64,000 nt of DNA from Paraburkholderia sp. C35 (lineage in GTDB: Bacteria; Pseudomonadota; Gammaproteobacteria; Burkholderiales; Burkholderiaceae): the NCBI RefSeq assembly GCF_003121405.1, contig NZ_QBUY01000002.1, positions 203,379 through 267,378 on the forward strand. The letters run 5' to 3'. Numbering within the stretch: the first letter of the stretch is position 1; each line of letters opens with the position of its first letter. Below, piece by piece: positions 27,249 to 36,488 of this stretch. The position numbers and the translations under genes are program-made. The notes under the pieces were generated by a model. That model made no database searches. It was not told the DNA's origin and saw only the letters and a list, made by a program, of their open reading frames with translations.

Positions 27249-28214
27249 ATGTTCACGCAATTCGTCAATCGACTTCGCCGTGCCGCTGGCGCGGTGACGC
27301 GCGGGACCGCGGCGCTCGGTCTCGCGGGTCTGCTTGCGCTCGGCGCCGTGGCATCGAACGATGCCGAAGCGAAGCGGGTGGGCGGCAGTCAAAGCATCGG
27401 GCGGCAGTCGCAAACGGTATCGCCGTCCGGGCAAACGCAGCGCAGCCAGCAGGCGCAGCCGGCGCAACAGGCCACGCCGCCCGCTGCTGCCGCGACGGGT
27501 AACCGCTGGATGGGTCCGTTAGCCGGTCTCGCCGCGGGCCTTGGCATCGCGGCGCTGCTGTCGTCGTTTGGACTCGGCGAAGGGCTGGCGCAAATGCTGT
27601 CGAATGCGCTGCTGATCGGTCTGGTGGTGCTGGCGGGCGTGATGCTGTTCCGTTTTATCGCCAGCCGACGTCGTCCGGATCTGGCGTATGGACATGGCGC
27701 CGCGAACCGGCAGCAGAATAATGGCTCATCGTTCTTCAACCAGTTCGGCCAGGCGCGGCCCGACGCGATGTTCAGGAATGGCGCAGCCGCATCAACCGGT
27801 GCGACGGGAGTAGCAGGCTCCATGATGCCTCCGGGCCAGGCGTTGGGCACCGACCAGGCTGCCTTTCTGGCATCGGCGAAGACGCTGTTCATGCGCCTTC
27901 AGGGCGCATGGGACCGGAACGATCAGGGCGATCTGTTCGAGATGACGACGCACGAGATGTTCATGCGCCTCAAGCAGGATATGGAAGGCCCTGACGGCAA
28001 GCCAGGCGTGACGGACGTGACGCAACTCGATGCCGAAGTGCTCGGCACGGAACGCAACGCCGATGAAACGATGGTCAGCGTGCGCTTCTTCGGTCAGATG
28101 CGTGAGGACGATGCGCAGACTGCCCAGCCGTTCGAGGAAGTCTGGAACCTGGTGCAGAACGCACAGAACGACCGCGCGTGGCGTCTTGCAGGTATCCAGC
28201 AGATCAATCGCTAA
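27249..28214 (+). CDS. Tim44-like domain protein
   Basis: This 321-residue protein has a signal-like N-terminus (hydrophobic core about 20-35, then ASNDAEAKR). A Gln/Ala/Pro-rich linker follows (about 45-85), then two hydrophobic segments (about 87-108 and 112-133), and a C-terminal Tim44-like domain (about 210-320, with DQAAFLASAKTLFMRLQGAWDRND). In mitochondria this fold docks import motors to the membrane; bacterial homologues are membrane-anchored proteins of undefined role. The layout is the usual one in Burkholderia. A strong hairpin lies right after the stop. Confidence 0.85.
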   Translation: MFTQFVNRLRRAAGAVTRGTAALGLAGLLALGAVASNDAEAKRVGGSQSIGRQSQTVSPSGQTQRSQQAQPAQQATPPAAAATGNRWMGPLAGLAAGLGIAALLSSFGLGEGLAQMLSNALLIGLVVLAGVMLFRFIASRRRPDLAYGHGAANRQQNNGSSFFNQFGQARPDAMFRNGAAASTGATGVAGSMMPPGQALGTDQAAFLASAKTLFMRLQGAWDRNDQGDLFEMTTHEMFMRLKQDMEGPDGKPGVTDVTQLDAEVLGTERNADETMVSVRFFGQMREDDAQTAQPFEEVWNLVQNAQNDRAWRLAGIQQINR

Positions 28215-28232
28215 TAGCGCGTTGTTGAAGGA

Positions 28233-28270
28233 CAGGTCGGCTTGCTGTGCTGCTTCAGGAAGCCGACCTG
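28233..28270. terminator. 11-bp hairpin between convergent genes
   Basis: CAGGTCGGCTT and AAGCCGACCTG are perfect reverse complements with a 16-base loop. It lies between the Tim44-like stop and the stop of the convergent deaminase gene, where a bidirectional terminator is expected. There is no long T-tract on either side. Confidence 0.6.
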
Positions 28271-28327
28271 CTTGACCTGCCCGGCAATCTCCGCTGGGCG
28301 TATGAACGCACGATCTGACGCGGCGAT

Positions 28328-29713
28328 TCAATCGGCGAGTAGCAGCTTGACGCCTTCAGCGGCTTCGTGACGAAGCGCATCGAGGTCGAGGCCCTGGATG
28401 ACGCCGTTATCCACTACCACACGACCATTCACTACGTTATAGCGAACCCGTGCCGGCTCTCCCGCCGTCACGGGTGCCACGGCGAGATCGTGGAAGCCGT
28501 TGAAGCGCAGATCGCTGACGTCGTACAGCACAAGGTCCGCGGCCTTACCTACCTCCAGTGTTCCGACGGCGTCGAGGCCGAGCACGCCCGCGCCGCCCGC
28601 GCTGCCCCAATGGATGATCTCATCGACCGTGGTCGCCGACGCACCTTGCGCCGCGCGATGCACGAGCCAGGCAAAATGCGCCTCGTTCGTCATGCTGCCC
28701 GATTCGTTGGACGCGACGCCATCTACTGCGAGCGACACCGGCACGCCTGCAGCGGCCATCTGCGGTGCGGGTGCGATGCCGCTACCAAGCCGTGCATTGC
28801 TGACGGGACAATGCGCGCAACCGCTGCCGCTCTGCGCGAGCAAGGCAATTTCACTCGATTGCAGGTGCACGAGATGCGCGAACCACACATCGGGTCCGAG
28901 CCACTCGTGATCCGCAACGAATTCCACGGGTAGCCTGTTGTAGCGTTCCTTGCAGAAATCGACATAGCGCGTGGTCTCGGACAGATGCGTGTGTAGACGC
29001 AGACCCATGCGCCGGGCCGCTCGCGCGACTTCAGGCAGAAGTTCGGGTGGCAGCGAGAAAGTGGGGGTGGTTGGCGCAACCACGACGCGGCGCATGGAGG
29101 CTGCATCGGCATCGTGATAACGCGCCTTGAGGCGTTCGATGTCGGCAAGCATCTGGTCGAGCGATTCCGGCTTGAGTGCGACTTTCGAAAAGCCAGGATG
29201 GTCTCCCGCTGCCTGCAACGCGCCACCACGGCACAACACGAAGCGCATGCCGAACGACGCGGCTTCTTCGAACAGAAGATCGCCGGTTTCGGTGCCACCT
29301 TGCGCGTGATACAGATAGTGATGGTCCGCACAGGTCGTCACGCCGGACAGCAACAACTCGGCGATCCCCAGCCGCGCAGCTGTACGCGCAAGTTCCGGCG
29401 TAAAGCGCGCGAGCCGTGGATACGGCACGGCCGCCAGCCATTCCTGCAAGTCAGCATTGATGCCAGAAGGTACCGCCTTGAGCAGGTTCTGAAACAGATG
29501 ATGATGCGTGTTCACCCAGCCCGGATAGACGACACACGAGCGCGCGTCGATCACGCGCTCGTCGGCGTGCGGCGTGAGATCCGGCGCGATGGCTTCAATG
29601 CGTCCATGACGAATGCGCAGATCGACTCGACCGAGACGGGCGCGATCGCCGCGCAGCCCGCTCATGACGGCGAGAGGATTCTTGATCAGCAATGATTCCG
29701 TTTGCGTGCTCAT
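28328..29713 (-). CDS. 8-oxoguanine deaminase-like amidohydrolase
   Basis: This 461-residue metal-dependent hydrolase belongs to the deaminase branch of the amidohydrolase superfamily, with 8-oxoguanine deaminase and hydroxydechloroatrazine ethylaminohydrolase (AtzB) as nearest named groups. Metal and catalytic residues are visible: His70-His72 in NTHHHLFQNL, His in LHTHLSET near 240, His in WFAHLVHL near 276, and Asp in LAVDGVASNE near 327. It should deaminate a purine, pyrimidine or triazine-like ring. It is the last gene of the run that begins at 36246. The NCS2 permease upstream would supply the nucleobase. Confidence 0.88.
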   Translation of the reverse strand: MSTQTESLLIKNPLAVMSGLRGDRARLGRVDLRIRHGRIEAIAPDLTPHADERVIDARSCVVYPGWVNTHHHLFQNLLKAVPSGINADLQEWLAAVPYPRLARFTPELARTAARLGIAELLLSGVTTCADHHYLYHAQGGTETGDLLFEEAASFGMRFVLCRGGALQAAGDHPGFSKVALKPESLDQMLADIERLKARYHDADAASMRRVVVAPTTPTFSLPPELLPEVARAARRMGLRLHTHLSETTRYVDFCKERYNRLPVEFVADHEWLGPDVWFAHLVHLQSSEIALLAQSGSGCAHCPVSNARLGSGIAPAPQMAAAGVPVSLAVDGVASNESGSMTNEAHFAWLVHRAAQGASATTVDEIIHWGSAGGAGVLGLDAVGTLEVGKAADLVLYDVSDLRFNGFHDLAVAPVTAGEPARVRYNVVNGRVVVDNGVIQGLDLDALRHEAAEGVKLLLAD

Positions 29714-29769
29714 GATTCGACATCCTTATCGATATTGTGTCTTGTAGGCGTGAGAAAGGCATGTTCTGC

Positions 29770-31110
29770 CTACTCCCGCACCATGTTGTGTGTCGAAACC
29801 ACGTCTTCTTCATGCGCACCGTTGAGCACGGCATTCAACACGACAGATACGAGGCACGCCAGCACCACGCCGCTATGCAGGAACGGCTGCGTCCAGTCGG
29901 GCATGTGCTTGAAGACCTGAGGCGCCATCACGGGAATCAGCGCAGTAGCAATGGTGAATCCGACGATCAGCACGTTGTAGCGGTTGCGTTCGAAGTCGAC
30001 TTTGGCGAGCGTCTGCACGCCGGCTGCGACCACCACGCCAAACATGGCGATGCCAGCACCGCCGAGCGCCGCCGCAGGCGTTGACGCGACTACTGCGCCG
30101 ATCTTCGGCACCAGCGCCACGACGCACATCAGTACGCCACTAATGGCGACCACCCAGCGGCTGCGCACGCCCGTCAGGATGACGAGGCCGACGTTCTCCA
30201 TGAACGCGATAAACGGAAACGCCGCGAACATGCCTGCAATCGCGCTGGCAAGTCCATTCGCGCGCATGCCGCGCACGACGTCTTCCTCGCTGACATCCTT
30301 GGCGACGATATCGCCGATCGCAACGAACAGGCCCATCGATTCGACCATCTGCACCACCATGACGACAATCATCGTCAGGACGGGGACTACGGAGAACACG
30401 GGCGTACCGAAGTGAAACGGCAGCGGCATCGTGAACCACGGCGCTTGTGCGACGTTCGAGAAGTTGCCCATGCCGAGCAGGCACGCAAGCGTGCCACCCG
30501 CGATCAAGCCGATCAACACGGAGAGATTGCGCAGGAACGCATTGGCGAAGCGGTTGATCGCGAGAATGATGAGCGCGACGAACAGCGTCACGCTGAGAAA
30601 CGGCAAAGCGCCAAACTGCTGTTGTGCAGCCTCACCGCCACCGGCCCATTGATAGGCAACGGGAAACAGCTGCAACCCGATCACGGTGACGATGCAACCT
30701 GTCACCACTGGCGGAAAGAACCGGCGCAATCGCCCGACCAGCGGCGCGGCGAACATCGTGAACAAGCCCGCGCCGATCACGGCGCCGCATACACCCGCAA
30801 AGCCGACGCCGGGACTCGTGCCGATGGCAATTACCGGCCCGACGCTGCTGAACGCCACGCCTTGCAGGATCGGCAGACGCACGCCGAACTTCCACACGCC
30901 GACGGTCTGGAGAATCGTCGAGATGCCCGAGCAGAACAGCGCCGTACTGATGAGCACGGTCGTATCAGCGGGCGACATCTTGAGGGCCGAAGCAACGATC
31001 AGCGGCACGGCAATTGCGCCGATATAAGCCACCAGCATGTGTTGCAGGCCGAGCGTGATCATCTGGCGCTTCGGCAGAATGCGATCGACGGGATGTATGG
31101 CGGTGTTCAT
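29770..31110 (-). CDS. NCS2 nucleobase:cation symporter
   Basis: This 446-residue permease belongs to the uracil-xanthine (NCS2/NAT) family. The N-terminal LGLQHMLVAYIGAIAVPLIV is the family signature in helix 1, and about 12-14 hydrophobic segments follow. The conserved carboxyl-containing motif of helices 8-10 is represented by MENVGLVILTGVRSRWV and the nearby GAVVASTPAAALGGAG. The start at 31110 has GGAGACAC before it, so the longer frame to 31182 is rejected. It probably imports xanthine, urate or a related base to feed the adjacent deaminase. Confidence 0.9.
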   Translation of the reverse strand: MNTAIHPVDRILPKRQMITLGLQHMLVAYIGAIAVPLIVASALKMSPADTTVLISTALFCSGISTILQTVGVWKFGVRLPILQGVAFSSVGPVIAIGTSPGVGFAGVCGAVIGAGLFTMFAAPLVGRLRRFFPPVVTGCIVTVIGLQLFPVAYQWAGGGEAAQQQFGALPFLSVTLFVALIILAINRFANAFLRNLSVLIGLIAGGTLACLLGMGNFSNVAQAPWFTMPLPFHFGTPVFSVVPVLTMIVVMVVQMVESMGLFVAIGDIVAKDVSEEDVVRGMRANGLASAIAGMFAAFPFIAFMENVGLVILTGVRSRWVVAISGVLMCVVALVPKIGAVVASTPAAALGGAGIAMFGVVVAAGVQTLAKVDFERNRYNVLIVGFTIATALIPVMAPQVFKHMPDWTQPFLHSGVVLACLVSVVLNAVLNGAHEEDVVSTHNMVRE

Positions 31111-31178
31111 GATGTGTCTCCATGTACGCGAGGTACTTTTATGATGTGCGGCCGGAATGCCTCCGGCCGGATCTCCCG

Positions 31179-32267
31179 TCAAGCTGTCACGGGGACGGCG
31201 AGACAGGCATGGAAGCGTTCGGTCAGTGCAGCGCGGTCGAGATCGCGTCCGATGAATACGATGCGGCTGGAACGCGGCTCACTTCCCCACGGTTGCGCCG
31301 CACGCAATTCGATGACGTTGTGCACGCCCTGCAGCACGTAGCGGTGCGACTGCCCTTGCACAGCGAGAATGCCTTTCATGCGGAACAGCGAGGCCGCGTC
31401 GGATGCACGCAGTTCGGTCAGCCACGCTTGCAGTGCGTCGAGGTCGATGTCGGCTTCTGTTTCGATGCCGACGGAGGACACGCTCGGGTCGTGTTGATGA
31501 TCGTCGTGTTCGTGATCGTGTTCGTGATGTTCTGCGTGGTTTGCCTCATGCACAGGCTCATGATCGTGGTGCTCGACATGCAAGCCATCGGTCTCCACCA
31601 GAATCTGTGAAAACTCGTTCGCGCCCACACCGAGAATCCTGTCGAGGTCCACTTGTGCATAACTCGATTCGACGAGTTCTGCTGTCGCGTTCAGTCCGCG
31701 GATACGCTGCGTCAGCGAGTCGATTTCTTCACGTGAAGCGAGATCCACCTTGTTGATGACAATGCGATCCGCACAAACGATCTGATCCACCGCCTGATTG
31801 TCGCGGCCATCCAGCACGAGGTCATCCAGATGCGCCGCGATATGCTTTGCATCGACCATCGTGACGACAGCATCCAGCGTCACCTGTTTCGCAATCGGAT
31901 CGTCGAGAAAGAACGTTTGCGCAACGGGATACGGATCGGCGAGTCCGCTCGTTTCCACGATGATGTGATCGAGCCGATCCGGCCGTTCCACCAGCATGCG
32001 CACGATGCGCACCAGATCCTCGCGCACCGCGCCCCCGCAGCACACGCAACCGTTGGTCATTTCGTAGATCTCTTCCGTCGATTCGAGCCCAAGCCCGCCG
32101 TCGATACCGATCTCGCCGAACTCGTTTTCTATCACCGCGATCTTGCGGCCATGCTTCTCGCGCAAGATGTAGTTGAGCAGCGTGGTCTTGCCTGCGCCCA
32201 GAAAGCCCGTCAGCACCGTGACCGGGATTTTCTCGATGTCGTTGTGAGTGGTGTGAATGTGATTCAT
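31179..32267 (-). CDS. COG0523 GTPase with histidine-rich segment
   Basis: This 362-residue G3E-family GTPase (CobW/YjiA/ZNG1 relatives) has Walker A GFLGAGKT at 21-28 and the metal-binding CVCC at 74-77, with NKVD for guanine specificity near 172. A histidine- and Asp/Glu-rich stretch at about 230-259 holds about 13 histidines, as expected for zinc or other metal storage. Such proteins insert or deliver metals to partner enzymes. Its place between UbiX and the permease, in the same operon as three metal-dependent amidohydrolase-family proteins, suggests it supplies them. The C-terminal CobW_C domain is present at about 275-360. Confidence 0.9.
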   Translation of the reverse strand: MNHIHTTHNDIEKIPVTVLTGFLGAGKTTLLNYILREKHGRKIAVIENEFGEIGIDGGLGLESTEEIYEMTNGCVCCGGAVREDLVRIVRMLVERPDRLDHIIVETSGLADPYPVAQTFFLDDPIAKQVTLDAVVTMVDAKHIAAHLDDLVLDGRDNQAVDQIVCADRIVINKVDLASREEIDSLTQRIRGLNATAELVESSYAQVDLDRILGVGANEFSQILVETDGLHVEHHDHEPVHEANHAEHHEHDHEHDDHQHDPSVSSVGIETEADIDLDALQAWLTELRASDAASLFRMKGILAVQGQSHRYVLQGVHNVIELRAAQPWGSEPRSSRIVFIGRDLDRAALTERFHACLAVPVTA

Positions 32268-32307
32268 GGCTCGTCTCCGTTTCCTGGTTCGTACTGCGGT
32301 ACTTCAC

Positions 32308-32892
32308 TCAGACACATTGCGGTTCGTGTTCGTCTTTCCAGCGCCTGACGGTGCCTGCTTCGAGACCAAACAGATCGAGCACGCGTCCTAGCGTGTGATC
32401 GACCATGGCATCGAGCGAAGCCGGGCGTGCATAAAATGCCGGGACGGGCGGCGCGACGATCGCGCCCATTTCCGTGACCGCCGTCATGTTGCGCAAATGG
32501 GCCAGCGTGTAGGGCGTTTCGCGTGCGAGCAGCACGAGAGGCCGGCGCTCTTTCAGCGTGACGTCGGCGGCGCGCGAGATGAGGCTCGACGACATGCCGT
32601 TCGCAATCTCGGCGAGCGTCTTCATCGAGCACGGCGCGACGATCATGCCCAGCGAGCGGAATGAGCCACTGGACACCGATGCAGCCATGTCATCGCATCG
32701 GTGCGTGACACTCGCGAGCGCGCTGATGTCGGCGTACTTGTAGTCGGTTTCGTGTGACATTGTGAGTAACGCGCTGCGCGACACGATCAGATGCGTTTCA
32801 ATGCTCAACTCGCGCAGCAGTTGCAGCAGGCGCACGCCATACACGAAGCCGGATGCGCCGCTGATGCCCACCACAAGGCGGCGCGGGTTCAT
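32308..32892 (-). CDS. ubiX: UbiX-family flavin prenyltransferase
   Basis: This 194-residue protein has the flavoprotein opening VVGISGASGFVYGVRLL near 6-22 and APCSMKTLAEIANG near 88-101, both diagnostic for UbiX/Pad1. It makes the prenylated FMN needed by UbiD-type decarboxylases from dimethylallyl phosphate and FMN. It overlaps the UbiD gene by four bases (ATGA). The pair in one operon indicates that the decarboxylase has a dedicated cofactor source, separate from the ubiquinone pathway. Confidence 0.93.
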   Translation of the reverse strand: MNPRRLVVGISGASGFVYGVRLLQLLRELSIETHLIVSRSALLTMSHETDYKYADISALASVTHRCDDMAASVSSGSFRSLGMIVAPCSMKTLAEIANGMSSSLISRAADVTLKERRPLVLLARETPYTLAHLRNMTAVTEMGAIVAPPVPAFYARPASLDAMVDHTLGRVLDLFGLEAGTVRRWKDEHEPQCV

Positions 32893-34283
32893 CGTTCTAC
32901 TCCGGCAGCGCGGGCCAGAATGTCGACGGCATGCTGCGCCGCCCGTTCGCTGATCCGGGCGCGAATACCGTCGAAATGCGAGCCGCGCGTGGCATCGATA
33001 CCCATGCGCGACGTGGTGCCCGCCGCCGACGAAGACGGATCGAGCGGACTGCCCGGCAAGCCGTCGACAATGAAGAGGTCCTGATGCGGTTGAAAGTGCG
33101 TGGCGATTGCCCACAACACTTGCGCATCGTCAGAAATGTCGATATCGCTATCAACCGCCACCACGTTCTTCAGATAGGGATCCCAGCCGAGCAGCGCGAG
33201 CATGATCTGCCGCGCTTCGCCATCGCGTGATTGATTCAATGCGACATAGCAATGAAAGTGTGTGCCGGAGTTCGGATAGTGCAGCGCCGTGACGGACGGG
33301 AAGCGCGCTTTCAGCTTCTCGCTCATTTCCGCTTCGCGCGGCAACCGCGCCAGCGTCAGGTGCTCCGCATAGGGACCGCCGACGACATCGACGAGCCAGG
33401 CATCGTGACGCCGCATCATCGTATCGACGCGCAACACGTTGTTAGTCGAACGATCCGACGAGTAGCCAGTGAACTCGCCGAACGGACCTTCTTCTGCGTG
33501 TGCGTCGGGATCGATGCTGCCTTCCAGCACGAATTCAGCGCACGCGGGCACGCCCATTCCATGACGTGGCGTGCGCACCAGTTCGAGCGGTGCGCCGAAC
33601 AGGCCACCTGCAATCGCGCGTTCATCGGTGCCGAACGGCACGCGCGCGGCGGCGGCGAGCATGAAGAGTGGATGCGCGCCGATGACCATCGCGACCTTCA
33701 GCGTATCGCCGCGTGATTTCGCGGTTTGCAGCATGCGCCAGAGATGGCCGCGCGAGTGCAGGCTCGTCGCCAGCGCATTGCGCGCATGTCGCATGGAGCG
33801 GTGATAGCTGAGATTTGCAACGCCCGTGACGGGGTCTTCTGCGACGATCACGGCATTGGTGATGTACGCGCCGCGATCGGTCTCGAAGTGACGGATCATC
33901 GGCAGATGAGCGAGATCGACGGCGTCGCCTTCGAACACCTGATCGAGCACAGGACCATTCGGCACATACACGGGTGCGACGGGACGATTCGCACGCTGTT
34001 GATATGCATCGAACAGCTGATTGGCGTCAACGCCGAACAGCCTCCCAATGCGTGTGCGTGAAGCGAAGAAGTTGGTGACGAGTGGTGTGGCGATGCCATC
34101 CACCTTCTCGCACACCAGCATAGGATGTTGACCCCGCGCAGCAAGTTCAGCGACCACGGCGGTGACGTCCTGATCGGCCGCAAGCGACGCGGAAAGTGTC
34201 AATACATCGTCCGGAAACTGCTCGCGATACGCTTGTGCGAAGTGGTGAAAATCCTGCGTGGCGCAAAGAGGCTTATCCGCCAT
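32889..34283 (-). CDS. UbiD-family decarboxylase
   Basis: This 464-residue enzyme belongs to the UbiD family, which removes or adds CO2 on aromatic and unsaturated acids using prenylated FMN. The conserved EEGPFGEFTGYSS block near 265-277 carries catalytic glutamates, and the region near 160 (NLSYHRSMRH) carries binding arginines. The ATG at 34283, with GGAGACC upstream, is preferred over an in-frame ATG at 34331. The 480-500 residue length fits. The ubiX gene overlaps its end. Given the amidohydrolase pair upstream and the nucleobase permease downstream, the substrate may be an N-heterocyclic or phenolic carboxylate; the sequence does not decide it. Confidence 0.92.
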   Translation of the reverse strand: MADKPLCATQDFHHFAQAYREQFPDDVLTLSASLAADQDVTAVVAELAARGQHPMLVCEKVDGIATPLVTNFFASRTRIGRLFGVDANQLFDAYQQRANRPVAPVYVPNGPVLDQVFEGDAVDLAHLPMIRHFETDRGAYITNAVIVAEDPVTGVANLSYHRSMRHARNALATSLHSRGHLWRMLQTAKSRGDTLKVAMVIGAHPLFMLAAAARVPFGTDERAIAGGLFGAPLELVRTPRHGMGVPACAEFVLEGSIDPDAHAEEGPFGEFTGYSSDRSTNNVLRVDTMMRRHDAWLVDVVGGPYAEHLTLARLPREAEMSEKLKARFPSVTALHYPNSGTHFHCYVALNQSRDGEARQIMLALLGWDPYLKNVVAVDSDIDISDDAQVLWAIATHFQPHQDLFIVDGLPGSPLDPSSSAAGTTSRMGIDATRGSHFDGIRARISERAAQHAVDILARAAGVER

Positions 34284-34363
34284 GATGGTCTCCGTCGAAA
34301 GCGGATCGTGGGAAGCAGGCGCGATACTCATCGCGCCTGCGATGCAGCAGCTAACAGCGCGCG

Positions 34364-35290
34364 TCAGGCCGGCTGCGTGACGTCGTTGACGTAAGTGGCC
34401 TTCAAACGCTTTTCCGCTTCGGCAAGGTCTTTCGGCGGTTTGGTGGGCTCGATGCCGACCAGACGGGCAATGTTGTTGCCCATATAGTCTTCAAGTCCGT
34501 CCTCGTCGAGATTCATGCCTTGTGGCGCGGGTCCGCAGAGCATTTCCAGTTCACGCAGCCACATGCCGGGTTCGTTCGGTGGCGAGTCGGTGCCGAACAC
34601 GATCTTGTTGCGCGGCAATTCACGAGCGAATTCGACGATGCGCGACTGATAGCACCAGCCCGATTCGCAATACACGTTCGGCGTATCCATGGCCATCCAG
34701 AAGGCCTCGAACGAATAGTTGCCACCTGTCTGAATGCCGAAGTGACCGATGATGAAATTCACCATCGGAAATTCGCGGATGATCGGATAGAACTGCGTCG
34801 GAATGGTGTACGGTCCATCGCCTGTGTGAATCAGCACGACCACGCCGAGTTCGGCGCATTTCTTCATCGCGGGACGCAGCCAGTCGAGCGCGCGGTCGGG
34901 ACGATAACCGTGCATGTTAGCGTGCAGCTTCAACATCTTGAAGCCGTACTCCTTTACATGAAACTCGAGTTCTGCCGCGCCGTTTTCCGGACCCCAGCGC
35001 GGGTTGTACGTGAAGTTGCCGATAAAGCGGTCGGGATACTTCTGCGTCAATTCGGCGATGTACGACATGTAATCGCGAATGCCTTCGCGACCGCGCCGGT
35101 TGCCGTCGCGATAGCCGGTATTGCCCGGCGGCGGCTGGATGAAACCCATATCGATGCGGCGCGGCTTGCCGTTGATGATGTACGGTCCGTCCATCATCTT
35201 CAGCAGCCGCTCGCCGGTGAATGGTTCACCCGTATGACGCCATGCTTCGTCGACGAGGTTGGTAGGGTGGAGATGGGTATCGATGATCAT
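34364..35290 (-). CDS. amidohydrolase_2 family enzyme, metal motif intact
   Basis: This 308-residue protein is a TIM-barrel member of the ACMSD/gamma-resorcylate decarboxylase/isoorotate decarboxylase group. Metal ligands are visible: His6 and His8 in DTHLH, His in LKLHANMHG near 120, His in IHTGDGP near 150, His in IIGHFG near 173, and Asp in FGTDSPP near 226. The family performs hydrolysis or non-oxidative decarboxylation of ring acids. Its start codon shares one base with the stop of the upstream paralogue (TGATG), showing coupling. The close paralogue lacks the N-terminal histidines, so this subunit is the likely catalyst of the two. Confidence 0.88.
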   Translation of the reverse strand: MIIDTHLHPTNLVDEAWRHTGEPFTGERLLKMMDGPYIINGKPRRIDMGFIQPPPGNTGYRDGNRRGREGIRDYMSYIAELTQKYPDRFIGNFTYNPRWGPENGAAELEFHVKEYGFKMLKLHANMHGYRPDRALDWLRPAMKKCAELGVVVLIHTGDGPYTIPTQFYPIIREFPMVNFIIGHFGIQTGGNYSFEAFWMAMDTPNVYCESGWCYQSRIVEFARELPRNKIVFGTDSPPNEPGMWLRELEMLCGPAPQGMNLDEDGLEDYMGNNIARLVGIEPTKPPKDLAEAEKRLKATYVNDVTQPA

Positions 35291-36246
35291 CAGCGGGCTC
35301 CTGCGTAGTCGGGCTGGCCTGCGTGTGCACGTGCAGAACCGGCATGCTGTTTTAGATAGGCTTGCGCTTCTTCCACGCTGCGCGGCGGCGCACTAGGCTC
35401 GATGCCGATCATTCGCGCCAGGTTGTTGCCGAGATAGTCTTCGAGCGTGTCTTCGTCGAGATTCAGACCTTGTGGCGGCTCGTGGCACAGCACTTCGAGC
35501 AGACGCAGCCACATGCCCGGCTCGTTCGGCGGCGTGTCGGAGCCGTAGAGAATCTTGTGCGTAGGAAGAACCTTCGCGAACTCGACGATGCGCGATTGCA
35601 GGCACCAGCTCGACTCGCAATACACGTTGGGTGTATCGAGCGCCATCTGATACGGCTCGAAGCAATACACGCCACCTGTCTGCACGCCGAAGTGCGCCAT
35701 GATGAAATTGACCGATGGAAACTCGCGGATCAACGGATACCATTCGCTCGGAATGCTGTAAGGGCCGTCGCCCGTATGCAGTTTCACGAGCAGGCCGAGA
35801 TCGGCGCATTTGCGCAACGCCGGGCGCAACCAGTCGAGCGCACGATCAGGACGGTACGCATGCATGTTGGCCTGCAGCTGAACCATCTTGAAGCCATGTT
35901 CCTTCGCGTAGAACTCGATGGCCTCGGCGCCGTTCTCGGGACCGCAACGCGGGTTGTAGACGAAGCAGCCGAGCAGGCGGTCGGGGTACTTCTGCACCAT
36001 TTCTACGGTGTACGCCATGTAGTCGTCGATCGACTCGCGGCCGGTACGATTGCCGTCGGTCCACGTGTAAATGGTGTTGCCTTGCGGCGGCTGGATAAAC
36101 GCCTTGTCGATGCGGCGCGGCTTGCCGTTGATGATGTACGGGCCGTCCATCACCTCGATCAGACGTTCGCCTGTAAAGGGCTCGCCATCGTGGCGCCAGG
36201 CGAGGTCGACCAGGTTGGTCGGATAACAGCTGGTGTCGATGATCAT
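35290..36246 (-). CDS. amidohydrolase_2 paralogue lacking the HxH motif
   Basis: This 318-residue protein is about as long as, and closely similar to, the downstream enzyme; the middle and C-terminal blocks align by eye. Residues 4-8 read DTSCY where the partner has DTHLH, so both metal histidines are replaced (Ser and Tyr). A third site reads VQLQANMHA instead of LKLHANMHG. The later His (LHTGDGP, MAHFG) and Asp (YGSDTPP) ligands are retained. AGGAG precedes the ATG at 36246, rejecting the longer frame to 36387. It is either a catalytically dead partner of the downstream protein, or an enzyme with altered metal chemistry. It opens the seven-gene run. Confidence 0.88.
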   Translation of the reverse strand: MIIDTSCYPTNLVDLAWRHDGEPFTGERLIEVMDGPYIINGKPRRIDKAFIQPPQGNTIYTWTDGNRTGRESIDDYMAYTVEMVQKYPDRLLGCFVYNPRCGPENGAEAIEFYAKEHGFKMVQLQANMHAYRPDRALDWLRPALRKCADLGLLVKLHTGDGPYSIPSEWYPLIREFPSVNFIMAHFGVQTGGVYCFEPYQMALDTPNVYCESSWCLQSRIVEFAKVLPTHKILYGSDTPPNEPGMWLRLLEVLCHEPPQGLNLDEDTLEDYLGNNLARMIGIEPSAPPRSVEEAQAYLKQHAGSARAHAGQPDYAGAR

Positions 36247-36435
36247 GTACTCGATCTCCTTGAGAGGAACTGGTGTATCCAGTTGCCGGATCGCTGGCAG
36301 GCGCATCGATGGAACGCAGCCCAGTCGGGCTAGCCCATGCGGCCTTTTGCAAGACGCTTTGGTGAAGCGTCTTCCCCTCGCCGGCATCGAGTGTCACACT
36401 GATGTGCACTGCTGCTTGCGATGCAGTCTCACAAG

Positions 36436-36450
36436 ACAGAAACGCTCTGT
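36436..36450. promoter_or_regulatory. ACAGA-N5-TCTGT dyad in divergent region
   Basis: The two 5-base arms are exact reverse complements around AACGC. The site is 39 bases before the LysR start and within the 242-base divergent region shared with the amidohydrolase operon. It overlaps the TACAAT hexamer at 36450-36455 by one base, a possible -10 element for the regulator. A LysR-type operator is likely. Confidence 0.5.
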
Positions 36451-36488
36451 ACAATATTTTTTAACCACGATCTTGATACGTTCCCGAT

